Origin: Spirochaetota bacterium
GTDB taxonomy: Bacteria > Spirochaetota > Spirochaetia > Treponematales > Rectinemataceae
Direction of reading: 5' to 3'
Assembly: GCA_026398595.1 (NCBI GenBank)
Contig: JAPLSO010000058.1
Coordinates: 36,227 to 100,226 of the forward strand
DNA: 64,000 nt
The notes under the pieces were generated by a model. The model searched no databases. It had not been told where the DNA came from and worked only from the letters and a program-made list of their open reading frames with translations. The translations under genes and the position numbers were made by a program. Of this stretch, positions 1 through 9,304 are shown piece after piece (position 1 is the first letter of the stretch; the number at the start of each line of letters is the position of its first letter).

Positions 1-1566
1 GTAGGGCATGTTACTCCAGCCGTTCCAGGAGACCTTGAAATTCTTGACCTTGGGCTGCACGACGAAGAGGTGGTCGAGGGAGAAGAGAGGGATCCACGCG
101 GCGTCGTTCTGCACAATAGTCTTCTCGAGATCCTGGTATGACTTCATGCGCTTCGTCTGGTCGACCATGACACGCGCTTCCTCGATCTTGTCGAAGGCGG
201 CCGCGTTCTTGTAGTTGTAGGACCGGGCGCCCGTATTCTTCTCGGAGAAGAAGGTGTAGATGAAGTTGTCAGGATCGTTGAAGTCCGCCGACCAATCGGA
301 CTCGTACATGGGGAGTTTGCCTTCCTTACGCGTGGCGAAATAGGTGGCGGAGTCGAGCTGCGTGATCTTCACGCGGATGCCGACCTGACCGAGCATGGAC
401 TGCACTGCCTCGTTGATCTTGAGGGTCGAGGGGCTGTCCGTGACCTGGGCAATCTCCATGTCGAAGCCATTGGGGTATCCCGCCTTTGCGAGGAGCTCCT
501 TGGCCTGTTTTTGATCGTAGGGAATGGTTGCCAGCTCGGGATTATGGCCGAGGAGGCCGTTCGGGAAGATGCCGTTTTCGAGGCTGCCCTTGCCGTTGAA
601 GAGCTTGTCGAGGAGGGTCCTGCGGTCGATCGCGAGCTGGAGAGCCTTACGGACGCGGACATCACCGAAAGGTTGGATGTTCTCGTTTATGGCGTAGTAA
701 TAGACGCCTACGCGGGGGCCTGACACGATCTGGCCCTTCCACTTGTCGCTTTCGAGGAAATAGGAGACCTGGGAGCGGGCGTTGTCGAGGTCGAAGACAT
801 CGAGTTTCCCCGTCTCGAAAAGCATGCGCTGGGTGTTGGCGTCGGGCACAACCTGCATCACTATCCCGTCGAGGGAGGGCTTGCCCCTGAAATAGTCGGG
901 GAAAGCTTCAAGGGTGCAGGAATCGTTCACTACCCATTCGGTCAGCCTGAAAGGGCCCGTTCCGATCGTCTTGGCGGGATCGAGGCCAAACTGGTCCTTG
1001 GCCGCCGCCGTGGCCTTACGGTTGTAGATGGAACCGGCAGGCGTCGCGAGATTGGCGATGAAGGGCGCATAGGGCTTGGTTAGCGCGATCTGGATTGTAT
1101 AGTCGTCGACAACTTTCATGCCGCTTACGCTCGAGGCTTTTCCGGAAAGCCTGTCGCCGGCGCCTGCTATCATGTCGAGGAAATCGGTGTTGAGGGCCTT
1201 GGTAGCGGGATCGAGCATCCTGTCGAAGGTGTAGAGGACATCGTCGGCCTTGAAGGTTTCGCCGTTGTGGAATTTGACGCCCTTACGGAGCGTGAAAGTG
1301 TAGACGAGGCCATTCGCGGAGACATCCCACTTTTCGGCGAGACCAGGTATGATCTTCGACTCGCCGGGTTTGACCGTCACCGCCTCCACGAGCCTGTCGT
1401 AAATGTTCAGCGGAATTCCATACATGTCGGTGGTCTTTTGTACGTCGGCCGTACCAGGGTCGGTGGTCTGCGCGATGATAAGGAATTCCTTCCCCGCGCA
1501 GAAACCAGCCACAATGGTCAATGTCAGAAAGATACTAGCGATGATAACCATCTTTCGCATTTTCAT
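1..1566 (-). CDS. ABC transporter substrate-binding protein, family 5 (peptide/Dpp-Opp type), C-terminus cut by window edge
   Basis: Manual minus-strand translation from ATG at 1566 (MKMRKMVIIASIFLTLTIVAGFCAGKEF...) with GGAGGA SD; signal-peptide-like N-terminus; contains YTFTLRKGVKFHNGETFKADDVLYTFDRML, typical of SBP_bac_5. No stop before position 1. Confidence 0.88.
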   Translation of the reverse strand, partial: MKMRKMVIIASIFLTLTIVAGFCAGKEFLIIAQTTDPGTADVQKTTDMYGIPLNIYDRLVEAVTVKPGESKIIPGLAEKWDVSANGLVYTFTLRKGVKFHNGETFKADDVLYTFDRMLDPATKALNTDFLDMIAGAGDRLSGKASSVSGMKVVDDYTIQIALTKPYAPFIANLATPAGSIYNRKATAAAKDQFGLDPAKTIGTGPFRLTEWVVNDSCTLEAFPDYFRGKPSLDGIVMQVVPDANTQRMLFETGKLDVFDLDNARSQVSYFLESDKWKGQIVSGPRVGVYYYAINENIQPFGDVRVRKALQLAIDRRTLLDKLFNGKGSLENGIFPNGLLGHNPELATIPYDQKQAKELLAKAGYPNGFDMEIAQVTDSPSTLKINEAVQSMLGQVGIRVKITQLDSATYFATRKEGKLPMYESDWSADFNDPDNFIYTFFSEKNTGARSYNYKNAAAFDKIEEARVMVDQTKRMKSYQDLEKTIVQNDAAWIPLFSLDHLFVVQPKVKNFKVSWNGWSNMPY

Positions 1567-1776
1567 CCGTCCTCCTCTGGTGCATGTCTTGCACGATATT
1601 CGTGTAATCTATCATCGGGGCTGGCATTGTCAATACAACCATCCGCGTTTTATGCATACCTGGTGAATTCTATCCAATAAATATGCAGAAATCCCGGGAG
1701 ATAGTCCCATCGGCAATCGTCCAGGCTTGGAGCCGATACCTGAATGACCCTATAGTGACGCTTGGAGGATCCAACC

Positions 1777-2817
1777 GTGAAAGCCGCCTTTTTCACCCAG
1801 TTCCGCGCCCCGATCGAAATAGCCGAAGTCCCTGACCCTAAGGTTCCCGAGGACGGAGTCGTCCTCAAGGTGGACGCGACAGGCATCTGCCGCAGCGACT
1901 GGCACGGCTGGCAGGGTCACGATACGGACATCCAGCTGCCTCACGTGCCCGGGCACGAACTGGCGGGAACGATAGTCGAACTGGGCAATAAAATCCGGAA
2001 TTTCAAGATAGGCGAACGGGTCACCATGCCCTTCGTGGCAGGCTGCGGCTACTGCGGCCCCTGCCTTTCAGGCAACCAGCAGGTCTGCGACCACCAGTTC
2101 CAGCCAGGATTCACCCACTGGGGCTCCTTTGCCGAATACGTTGCCATCCACTATGCCGATATGAATCTCGTCCGGCTTCCAGAAGATATGGATTCCGTCT
2201 CCGCGGCAAGCCTGGGTTGCCGTTTCGCTACGGCCTTCAGGGCGTTGGAGGCACAGGCCAAGCTGCGGGCGGGGGAATGGGTCGCGATCCATGGCTGCGG
2301 GGGCGTGGGCCTTTCGGCGGTTATGATTGCCAAGGCGATGGGAGCGCGGATCGTCGCGGTGGACATCCAGAAGGACAAACTCGAAATGGCGAAGCGTTTC
2401 GGGGCCGACGCGGCGATCGACTCACGTTCTGTCCCCGGTGTCGCCGCCGCGATACGTGAGATCACCGGAGGCGGAGCTCAAGTATCCATGGACGCCCTGG
2501 GCTCGAGGCAGACCTGCTTCGACTCCGTCGCCTGCCTAGCCAAGCGGGGGCGTCACGTGCAGGTGGGGCTCATGCTGGGCGACCAGAGCCATCCGGAGAT
2601 CCCGATGGACCTCGTCGTGGCGCGCGAACTGGAGATCTACGGGAGCCACGGCATCCAGGCTCATCGCTACGGCGTTCTCCTCGGCCTGGTCGCCTCCGGC
2701 AGGCTCCATCCCGAACTCCTCGTCACCGACCGCTACGACCTGGCCCTGGGGGTGGACTTTCTGCAGCGGATGAATGAATTCGCGGGTACGGGGATCAGAG
2801 TGATAGACAGGATTTGA
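1777..2817 (+). CDS. Zinc-dependent alcohol dehydrogenase family protein
   Basis: ORF 1762..2817; GTG at 1777 follows GGAGG. GHELAGTIVELG, CGYCGPCLSGNQQVC structural zinc site, GCGGVGLSAVMIA Rossmann motif. Confidence 0.87.
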   Translation: MKAAFFTQFRAPIEIAEVPDPKVPEDGVVLKVDATGICRSDWHGWQGHDTDIQLPHVPGHELAGTIVELGNKIRNFKIGERVTMPFVAGCGYCGPCLSGNQQVCDHQFQPGFTHWGSFAEYVAIHYADMNLVRLPEDMDSVSAASLGCRFATAFRALEAQAKLRAGEWVAIHGCGGVGLSAVMIAKAMGARIVAVDIQKDKLEMAKRFGADAAIDSRSVPGVAAAIREITGGGAQVSMDALGSRQTCFDSVACLAKRGRHVQVGLMLGDQSHPEIPMDLVVARELEIYGSHGIQAHRYGVLLGLVASGRLHPELLVTDRYDLALGVDFLQRMNEFAGTGIRVIDRI

Positions 2818-2866
2818 CCATCTGGCGGAGGCGCTGGCCTTCCGGGCAGACCATGGCGCCCCGCCT

Positions 2867-3880
2867 TCAGGCTCCCTTGTACATCTCCAGAAAGACCTGT
2901 ACCAGCTCCGGGTCGAAGTACCTGCCCGACTCGCCCTGTATGTAGGCTAAACCGTCTTCTTCAGGCAGAGCTTTTCTATAGGGCCGGTCCGAGCGTAGGG
3001 CGTTCCACACGTCAACAATGATGAAGAGTCTGGCGTACAGCGGTATTTCGAGGCCCTTGAGGCCCCGCGGATAGCCGGTCCCGTCCCATTTCTCGTGATG
3101 GCAATACGGCACCTTAAGGGCTTCGTTGAGAAAAGCGATATGCGAGAGCCATTTATAGGCATACTCGGGATGCCTGCGCATGATCACCCATTCCTCGTCG
3201 GTGAGCTTGCCTGGCTTTAGGAGGATGGCGTCGGGTACACCCAACTTCCCCACGTCGTAGAGGAGAGCGCCCATGCGTAGGTCCTCGAGTTCTTTTTCGC
3301 CCGTGACGCCGGCTGCCTTTGCGAACGCGATGCTCTTTTCCATGACGCGCCGCATGTGCCCCTCGGTCTCCTTGTCGCGCAGGTCGAGGGCGTCGGCCCA
3401 GCCTTCGAGGGTGTCATGGTACGAGATGAGCAGCTCCTTGTGGAGCCGCTCGAGCGTCTTGCGCTGTTCGACGAGGTGGCGATAGCGGTTGAGACGAATG
3501 ATGGTCTGGACGCGGGCGATAAGTGCGAGTCCGTCGAAGGACTTCGTCAGGAAATCGTCGGCCCCCTCGAGCAGGCCCTTCAGGCAGGAGTCCCGGTCGT
3601 CGAGCGCCGTGATCATGATGACCGGAATCTCGGTGAGACCCGGGTTCTCCCTGATGCGGCGGCAGACTTCATAGCCATCCATGCCGGGCATCATCAGGTC
3701 GAGGAGGACAAGGTCGGGGCGGTTCGCTTCAGCCAGTTCGAGGCCTTTCTCGCCGTCCTCGGCGAAGATGAGGCGAACGTCTATCGAGGCCAGAAGGCTC
3801 TCCAGGGTCAGGCGGATTATTGGCTCGTCGTCAACGATGAGAACCGTGGGTTGTGGTTCCATGGCGTACTCCTCCGTCAT
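2867..3880 (-). CDS. Response regulator with C-terminal HD-GYP domain (putative c-di-GMP phosphodiesterase)
   Basis: REC domain (VLIVDDEPIIRLTLESLL...DLVLLDLMMPGMDGYEV) followed by an HD-GYP-like region (HHEKWDGTGYPRGLKG). Overlaps the upstream kinase ORF by 4 nt. Confidence 0.9.
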   Translation of the reverse strand: MTEEYAMEPQPTVLIVDDEPIIRLTLESLLASIDVRLIFAEDGEKGLELAEANRPDLVLLDLMMPGMDGYEVCRRIRENPGLTEIPVIMITALDDRDSCLKGLLEGADDFLTKSFDGLALIARVQTIIRLNRYRHLVEQRKTLERLHKELLISYHDTLEGWADALDLRDKETEGHMRRVMEKSIAFAKAAGVTGEKELEDLRMGALLYDVGKLGVPDAILLKPGKLTDEEWVIMRRHPEYAYKWLSHIAFLNEALKVPYCHHEKWDGTGYPRGLKGLEIPLYARLFIIVDVWNALRSDRPYRKALPEEDGLAYIQGESGRYFDPELVQVFLEMYKGA

Positions 3881-6159
3881 GTTCGTCTTCCGCTCAGGAA
3901 ATCCTGCATGAGTTCGTCCAGTTGCGTGAGAACGAAAGGTTTCGAGATATATTCATTCGCGCCTGCCTCCAGGCATTTCTCTTTGTCGCCACTCATGACG
4001 AGGACAGTCATGGCGATGATAGGCACCGTAGCGAAGGCTTGGGAGCCCAGGGTACGCAGGCGGTGCATGGTTTCTATGCCATCCATCCCCGGCATCTGGA
4101 TGTCGACGATGACGATATCGGGATGGATACTGGGGGCGATGGATAGTAACTCGATGCCGCTCCTCACCGGGACCACGTCGTATCCCCTGGTCTTCAGGAA
4201 ACTCGAAACTGTCTCCAGGATGAGTCCGTCGTCGTCGGCCATGAGGACAATGGGCGAGACCTTGTGTTCTTCCTCGAAAACCAGAATGGGCGAGGACCGC
4301 GAGGCAAAGACTGCCGCCTTCTCGAGTTCGGCCTGAAGTTCCTCGAAGGAGAATGGCTTGAGGAGATAACCGAGGGCCCCGCGCTTAATCGCCTCGCCCC
4401 TGAGCTCTTCCACCGATACGATGATGACAGGAATATCCTTCGTGCGCTTGTCGGCTTTTAGCTTCGACAGCATATCCATGCCCGACCCGTCGGGGAGGTT
4501 GAGATCGAGGAGTATAGCGCTGGGCCTTAGGGAAGCGGCCTTCTCCACGGCCCCTTCCAAGATGGGAAGATGGATCGTCGTTATCCCGAACTCCTCGAGG
4601 TACCTGGTCAGGCGTTCGGCGTCGATCGGATTGTCCTCGATGACCAGCGCGTTTTTTATAACGTTGATGTTCCCCTTGTTTTTATCGTCGCCAAGTTCTG
4701 TGTTCGCGGTCGACCAGGGCAGGACGATAGTAAAACGGCTGCCCTGCACGAAGACGCTTTCGACCCTGATGCTGCCTCCATGGAGCTCCGCTATGCGCTG
4801 TACAAGGGAGAGGCCCAGGCCTGTACCCGAATACTGCCGCGACAGGCTGCTATCCAGTTGGACGAAGGGCTTGAAGAGTCTGCCCTGGTCCTCCTGCTTG
4901 ATACCGGTTCCCTTGTCCCACATGCAGAAATACACCGTCCCCTCTTCTGCTCTGGCCTTCACCTCGAGGCCCAGGCTGCCTCCCTCGGGCGTAAACTTAA
5001 TGGCGTTGCCCAGGAGGTTGACGATCATCTGCTTGAGTCTTCGGGGGTCAGCTCTGACAATGATAGAGGCCGGGTCGATGCTGAACCCAATATTTTGGCT
5101 TCTCAGATGAGCCATACCCTTGACCAGTTGGAGGCTGGCCTGACAGATTTCGCCGGCCTCGCAGAGCTCGAACTGCATGTCAAGCTTACCATCCTCGATC
5201 TTCGAAAGGTCGAGGATGTCGTTGATGAGATCGAGGAGATGGTGCCCGCTCGACTCGATATTCTTGAGGGCCTTCGCCTGTTTTTCGTTCAGGACGCCAA
5301 ACGTCTCGAGCTGCATAGCTTCCGCCAGGCCCAGTATCCCCGTCAGCGGCATACGCAGCTCGTGGCTCATGCTCGCCAGGAACTCGTCCTTCAGCCGCGA
5401 AGCCTTTTCCAGCGCCGCGTTGGCCGCGCTCAACTCGTCCTTGCTTTCGCGCAGACGTTCCTCGGCCCGCTTCCGCGCCGTGATGTCGCGAACGACGCTC
5501 TGGACGAGAATGATCTTCCCCTCTGCGTCGCGCACGGCCGACAGGTTGACCTCGGTCTTCGTCTCCCTTCCACTCTTTGCCAGGAAGACATGCTCGTAAG
5601 GCGGGATGACTTCGCCGCTGATGATGGCCTTGATCCGTTTCTCCCGATCGTCTTGCTGGGATTCCGGAGTCAAGGCTTCGAGTTGGACGATATTCATGGT
5701 CTTGTATTCCTCTTCGGTGTATTCGATCATGGCCATAGCCTTATGGTTGCCCCGCAGCCCCTTTCCCTTGGGCGATATGAGGAAGATGCCATCGTTGGAA
5801 TTCTCGAAGAGGCCTCGGTCAAGGGCCTCGCGCTCGCGAAGTTCGCCGGTCCGTTCCTCCACGCGTCGTTCGAGTTCGCGATTGAGCTCCTCGATAGCGG
5901 CCTGGATCTTCTTGAGTTCCGTGATGTCGGAGCAAACGCCCGTGCGTTGGACGACCTCGCCCTTGGCGTTGAGTATGGGGAAACTACGGTCCCAGATCTG
6001 GCGGATCGTGCCGTCGGCGCTGAGTATTCTGTATTCGATGTCCGAGGATTCGTTGTATAATATCCGTTTCTGGGCAGCTACCAGGATCGGCCTATCCTCA
6101 GGCAGAACGCTGGCTAGTAATTCTCCTAGATCCTTGTAAAGACTGTCCCTGTTCTCCAC
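3877..6159 (-). CDS. Hybrid histidine kinase fragment: PAS-PAS-HisKA-HATPase_c-REC-REC
   Basis: ORF 760 aa; FLASMSHELRMPLTGILGLAEAMQ (H box), VNLLGNAIKFTPEGG (N box), GTGLGLSLVQRIAELHGG (G box), two receivers. In frame with 6160..7587, separated only by one TGA. Confidence 0.85.
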   Translation of the reverse strand: MENRDSLYKDLGELLASVLPEDRPILVAAQKRILYNESSDIEYRILSADGTIRQIWDRSFPILNAKGEVVQRTGVCSDITELKKIQAAIEELNRELERRVEERTGELREREALDRGLFENSNDGIFLISPKGKGLRGNHKAMAMIEYTEEEYKTMNIVQLEALTPESQQDDREKRIKAIISGEVIPPYEHVFLAKSGRETKTEVNLSAVRDAEGKIILVQSVVRDITARKRAEERLRESKDELSAANAALEKASRLKDEFLASMSHELRMPLTGILGLAEAMQLETFGVLNEKQAKALKNIESSGHHLLDLINDILDLSKIEDGKLDMQFELCEAGEICQASLQLVKGMAHLRSQNIGFSIDPASIIVRADPRRLKQMIVNLLGNAIKFTPEGGSLGLEVKARAEEGTVYFCMWDKGTGIKQEDQGRLFKPFVQLDSSLSRQYSGTGLGLSLVQRIAELHGGSIRVESVFVQGSRFTIVLPWSTANTELGDDKNKGNINVIKNALVIEDNPIDAERLTRYLEEFGITTIHLPILEGAVEKAASLRPSAILLDLNLPDGSGMDMLSKLKADKRTKDIPVIIVSVEELRGEAIKRGALGYLLKPFSFEELQAELEKAAVFASRSSPILVFEEEHKVSPIVLMADDDGLILETVSSFLKTRGYDVVPVRSGIELLSIAPSIHPDIVIVDIQMPGMDGIETMHRLRTLGSQAFATVPIIAMTVLVMSGDKEKCLEAGANEYISKPFVLTQLDELMQDFLSGRRT

Positions 6160-7587
6160 TCACAGCCCGAGGGTGCGGGCTAGGTTGTCGAGCAGCTCTT
6201 GTTCCTCCGGGATGGTTGAGATATTGTCTCGCGCGTAGAAGACCATTACCCGACCGCGGGCCTTACCGTCGATTTCGATTGACGAGAAGAGGCATTTCCC
6301 CTTCGTCTCTTCAGCGAAACTGGGGCCATAGGTTCTGCCGTCCAGTTCGATCCGCGGCACGGCAAGTTCAGGGAACCGCATGGCTTTCCCGAGCTTTTCG
6401 GCCACGCTTTCGAAGAGGCTGGCCTCAGGCGCGACGTAGCCTTCTAGGATACGGCCCACTTGGGAAAGGCAGGTCAGTTCCTTCACCCGCTCACCGATTT
6501 CCAGTTCCATTTTACGGCGTTCCGTGATGTCTTGTACGGTTCCCATGGATCGGAGGGGTTTCCCCTCCCCGTCGTAAATAGTCTCGCAGCGCTCTTGGAC
6601 ATGTTTGAGTGTTCCATCCTCCGTCGTGATGCGGTGCATGATGTCCAAGGGGCCGTGATTCTCGATGGACGCTCTGTAGGCCCTATCCACCGCAGCCCTG
6701 TCCTCGGGGTGGATACGCTCAAGGAATGTTTCGTAGACGGAGCTGGGGCCCGCAGGGTCCAAGCCGAATATGCGGAAGGTTTCGTCTGAACATTTCATGA
6801 TATTGGTCTGATGGTCATGTTCCCAACTGCCAATCTTCGATAGCTGCTGAGCATACTTGAGGCTTTTCTCGCTCTCGCTTACGAGCCGTTCGGCTTTCCT
6901 CACCTCGGTAATATCCTGCACCGTACCGGCCAGGAACTTCCGCATTCCACCATTCTCTTTTATGGCGTTGATGGTTGACAGGTATAGATGCTCGCCCGAC
7001 AAGGCTGCGGATGAGCGGTATTCGACTGTCTCGCCGATTTCCGTAGCGGCGACCCTTTTATAGGCAGCGAGGAGTGCCTGTCGATCGTCGGGCTGGACAA
7101 AGCGGATGAATTCCGAAAACGCGGGTACTCCTTGGGCTGGATCTCGTCCGAAGAGGGCGAACATCTCCTTGGACCAGGACAGGCCCTCCCCGCTTTGGGG
7201 ATCGAGTTCCCAACTGCCAAGCCGGGCCATATACTGGGCGAGTTCCAGGTTTTCCCTGCTCTTTCGCACCAGCTCGTTCGCGTTCTTCCGCTCTGTCACG
7301 TCATGGAAATTAACGACGATCCCCCCGATATCCGGTTCTTCCAAACAGTTACGGAAGCTGCATTCTACCCAGAGGAACGACCCATCCCGGTGCATCATAC
7401 GGAATTCGGCGTCGACCGTTTCGCCAAACTTGGCCCAAACCTTCCTGATGATAGCCGCTTCCATCGATCTATCGTCAGGATGAACCAGATGATTGATGGA
7501 ATGTCCAAGATTCTCCTTTTCCTCAAGATCCAGGATTCGGCAGGCTTGAGGGCTCATGAACGTGAGCTTCCTTTCAGCGTCCAGCAC
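6160..7587 (-). CDS. PAS-domain-repeat fragment of the disrupted sensor kinase
   Basis: ORF 475 aa with several PAS/PAC modules (VQDITERRKMELE etc.); the TGA stop is immediately followed in frame by the 3877..6159 ORF. Confidence 0.75.
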   Translation of the reverse strand: MLDAERKLTFMSPQACRILDLEEKENLGHSINHLVHPDDRSMEAAIIRKVWAKFGETVDAEFRMMHRDGSFLWVECSFRNCLEEPDIGGIVVNFHDVTERKNANELVRKSRENLELAQYMARLGSWELDPQSGEGLSWSKEMFALFGRDPAQGVPAFSEFIRFVQPDDRQALLAAYKRVAATEIGETVEYRSSAALSGEHLYLSTINAIKENGGMRKFLAGTVQDITEVRKAERLVSESEKSLKYAQQLSKIGSWEHDHQTNIMKCSDETFRIFGLDPAGPSSVYETFLERIHPEDRAAVDRAYRASIENHGPLDIMHRITTEDGTLKHVQERCETIYDGEGKPLRSMGTVQDITERRKMELEIGERVKELTCLSQVGRILEGYVAPEASLFESVAEKLGKAMRFPELAVPRIELDGRTYGPSFAEETKGKCLFSSIEIDGKARGRVMVFYARDNISTIPEEQELLDNLARTLGL

Positions 7588-7624
7588 GATGATTCCGTCC
7601 GGGGAGTTTTCAATCTCTACAGGT

Positions 7625-8842
7625 TTAATTGAGGAGGGAGTTGCGTCTTTGGATCTTCCTGATGACCTCTTTAGCCTTTTTCCGCTCCGTGATGTCGCGC
7701 GATATCCCGATTATCTGCAGCTTTCCCGATTTGGACATGACGAAGGTGGTGGATATTTCGGTGGGGAAATACGAGCCGTCCTTCTTGATCTGCAGGAGTT
7801 CGTCGATCCAGGTGCAGCACTCTGGGTTCTTCGTGAACGCTTCGATGCGCCGGGGGAGTTCCTTCTCCACTAATTCGAACTCCTCGGGAACAAGGGCTTC
7901 GGCGAGGGTCTGCTCCATCACTTCCTGTGGACGGAAGCCACGATACCGTTCGACCGAGGGACTGACGTAGGTAAAGCGTTTCGTCTCGAGATCGAGTACC
8001 CAGATGATGTCGCTCGTGTTATTGGCTATGAGGCGATACTCCGCCTCGCTCTTTTGCAGGGATTCCTCCATCGCCAATCGCTCGGTGAGATCTCTTCCCG
8101 TAGACACGAAGTTGGTGATGTTCCCATTCAGGTCGCGCAAAGGCGATACCGTCTCGGCCTCCGTGAAAAGCTCCCCGGTTTTCTTCCTGATGATGAAATC
8201 GTTCTGGTATAATTGGCCGCTGGTGATCGCTTTTTGCAGCCCTTCGGAAAAGCCGGCATCGTATCCGCCCGAACTGAGGATGGTCGCGGACTGGCCGAGC
8301 AGTTCCGCCTTGGTATAGCCGGATAACTTTTCGAAGGTTGGATTGACGTACTCTATCTTACTGTCGACGCTGGTAATGACGACCGTGTCGCCCATCTGTT
8401 CAATGGCGCGTGAAAACTGATGCAGTACCCTGGTTTCCCTGAGTCGTTCGGTGATGTCGATAAGGGTTGCGTTCATAATACCGTCGAAAAACTTGCCGGA
8501 GCAGAGAAGCGTGTGGCCGGCAGTCGGCTCCGCGACGAGGTCGATTTCGCAGCTGTCTATCTGGCCGACAGTCTTGACCTCGTTCACCACCAAGCTCGCC
8601 TGAGTCCTGTCCACTACCATCCGATCGATCCCCTCGGCAATGAAACGTTCGATGGAATCGAATCCGAACATATGGGCTGTGGCTCTGTTGGCATAGAAGA
8701 TTTTACCCGACAGAGCCAGCCGCAATACACCAGTCAGGGCGTTATCCGAAAGAGCCCTGAACTCGGCCTCCGAGTGGCTGATGCGGGCTTCGGCCTTCTG
8801 TCTTCTGCCGAAGAAAGTTAAAAAGGTGCCGGTTGAGATCAA
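7625..8842 (-). CDS. PAS-domain-repeat fragment of the disrupted sensor kinase
   Basis: ORF 405 aa with several PAS/PAC modules (FVSTGRDLTERLAMEESLQKSE; IIGISRDITERKKAKEV); frame differs by one from the next fragment. Confidence 0.75.
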   Translation of the reverse strand: MISTGTFLTFFGRRQKAEARISHSEAEFRALSDNALTGVLRLALSGKIFYANRATAHMFGFDSIERFIAEGIDRMVVDRTQASLVVNEVKTVGQIDSCEIDLVAEPTAGHTLLCSGKFFDGIMNATLIDITERLRETRVLHQFSRAIEQMGDTVVITSVDSKIEYVNPTFEKLSGYTKAELLGQSATILSSGGYDAGFSEGLQKAITSGQLYQNDFIIRKKTGELFTEAETVSPLRDLNGNITNFVSTGRDLTERLAMEESLQKSEAEYRLIANNTSDIIWVLDLETKRFTYVSPSVERYRGFRPQEVMEQTLAEALVPEEFELVEKELPRRIEAFTKNPECCTWIDELLQIKKDGSYFPTEISTTFVMSKSGKLQIIGISRDITERKKAKEVIRKIQRRNSLLN

Positions 8843-8860
8843 GCCGAGGAAAAGGCTTGC

Positions 8861-9295
8861 CTAGGCAAGCCAACTGTTTTCCAGGCTCCGATAGTCAGGC
8901 CCCGGGCGGGAAATGACGAGCCAGGTCCGGTCGACCGCGACGATCGTCTCCGCCCTGAAGAGACCGCCCTGGAGGTCCATCGGCTCCAGGTCCTCGGGCC
9001 GGGGAGAGTCCTGCCTTCCCGAAAGCGACGGGAAGAAGGCGATGAACCGCTGAGCTGTCCTGCCCTTTCGGTCGAAGAAATTGATTTTGATGTCGTGCCG
9101 AGAAATGGTGTATTCGGCGTTCTGGACCCAGTTCCCGGCTTCGTACCATCCGACGACACATCCTGAGAACGCAGCCTGGCGTTCTTCTGTCGTCGCAGGC
9201 ATCAAAGCTCCCTGGTAGACCGGGCTGAAGACCAGGATAGAAGCGCCCCTTGTTCCAGCTCCCGCGAACTGGATCGGCGGCGTGGCGGCTATCAT
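8861..9295 (-). CDS. CHASE-like extracellular sensor domain fragment of the disrupted kinase
   Basis: ORF 144 aa, MIAATPPIQFAGAGTRGASILVFSPVYQGA..., reads as the continuation of the CHASE domain begun in 9305..10165, same frame. Confidence 0.65.
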   Translation of the reverse strand: MIAATPPIQFAGAGTRGASILVFSPVYQGALMPATTEERQAAFSGCVVGWYEAGNWVQNAEYTISRHDIKINFFDRKGRTAQRFIAFFPSLSGRQDSPRPEDLEPMDLQGGLFRAETIVAVDRTWLVISRPGPDYRSLENSWLA

Positions 9296-9304
9296 CCCCT
9301 TGTC

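Noticed and set aside
4570-6060. 496-aa plus-strand ORF opposite the hybrid kinase
   Set aside because: Shadow ORF antisense to well-supported HisKA/HATPase coding; translation has no recognisable domain. High GC produces many such frames.
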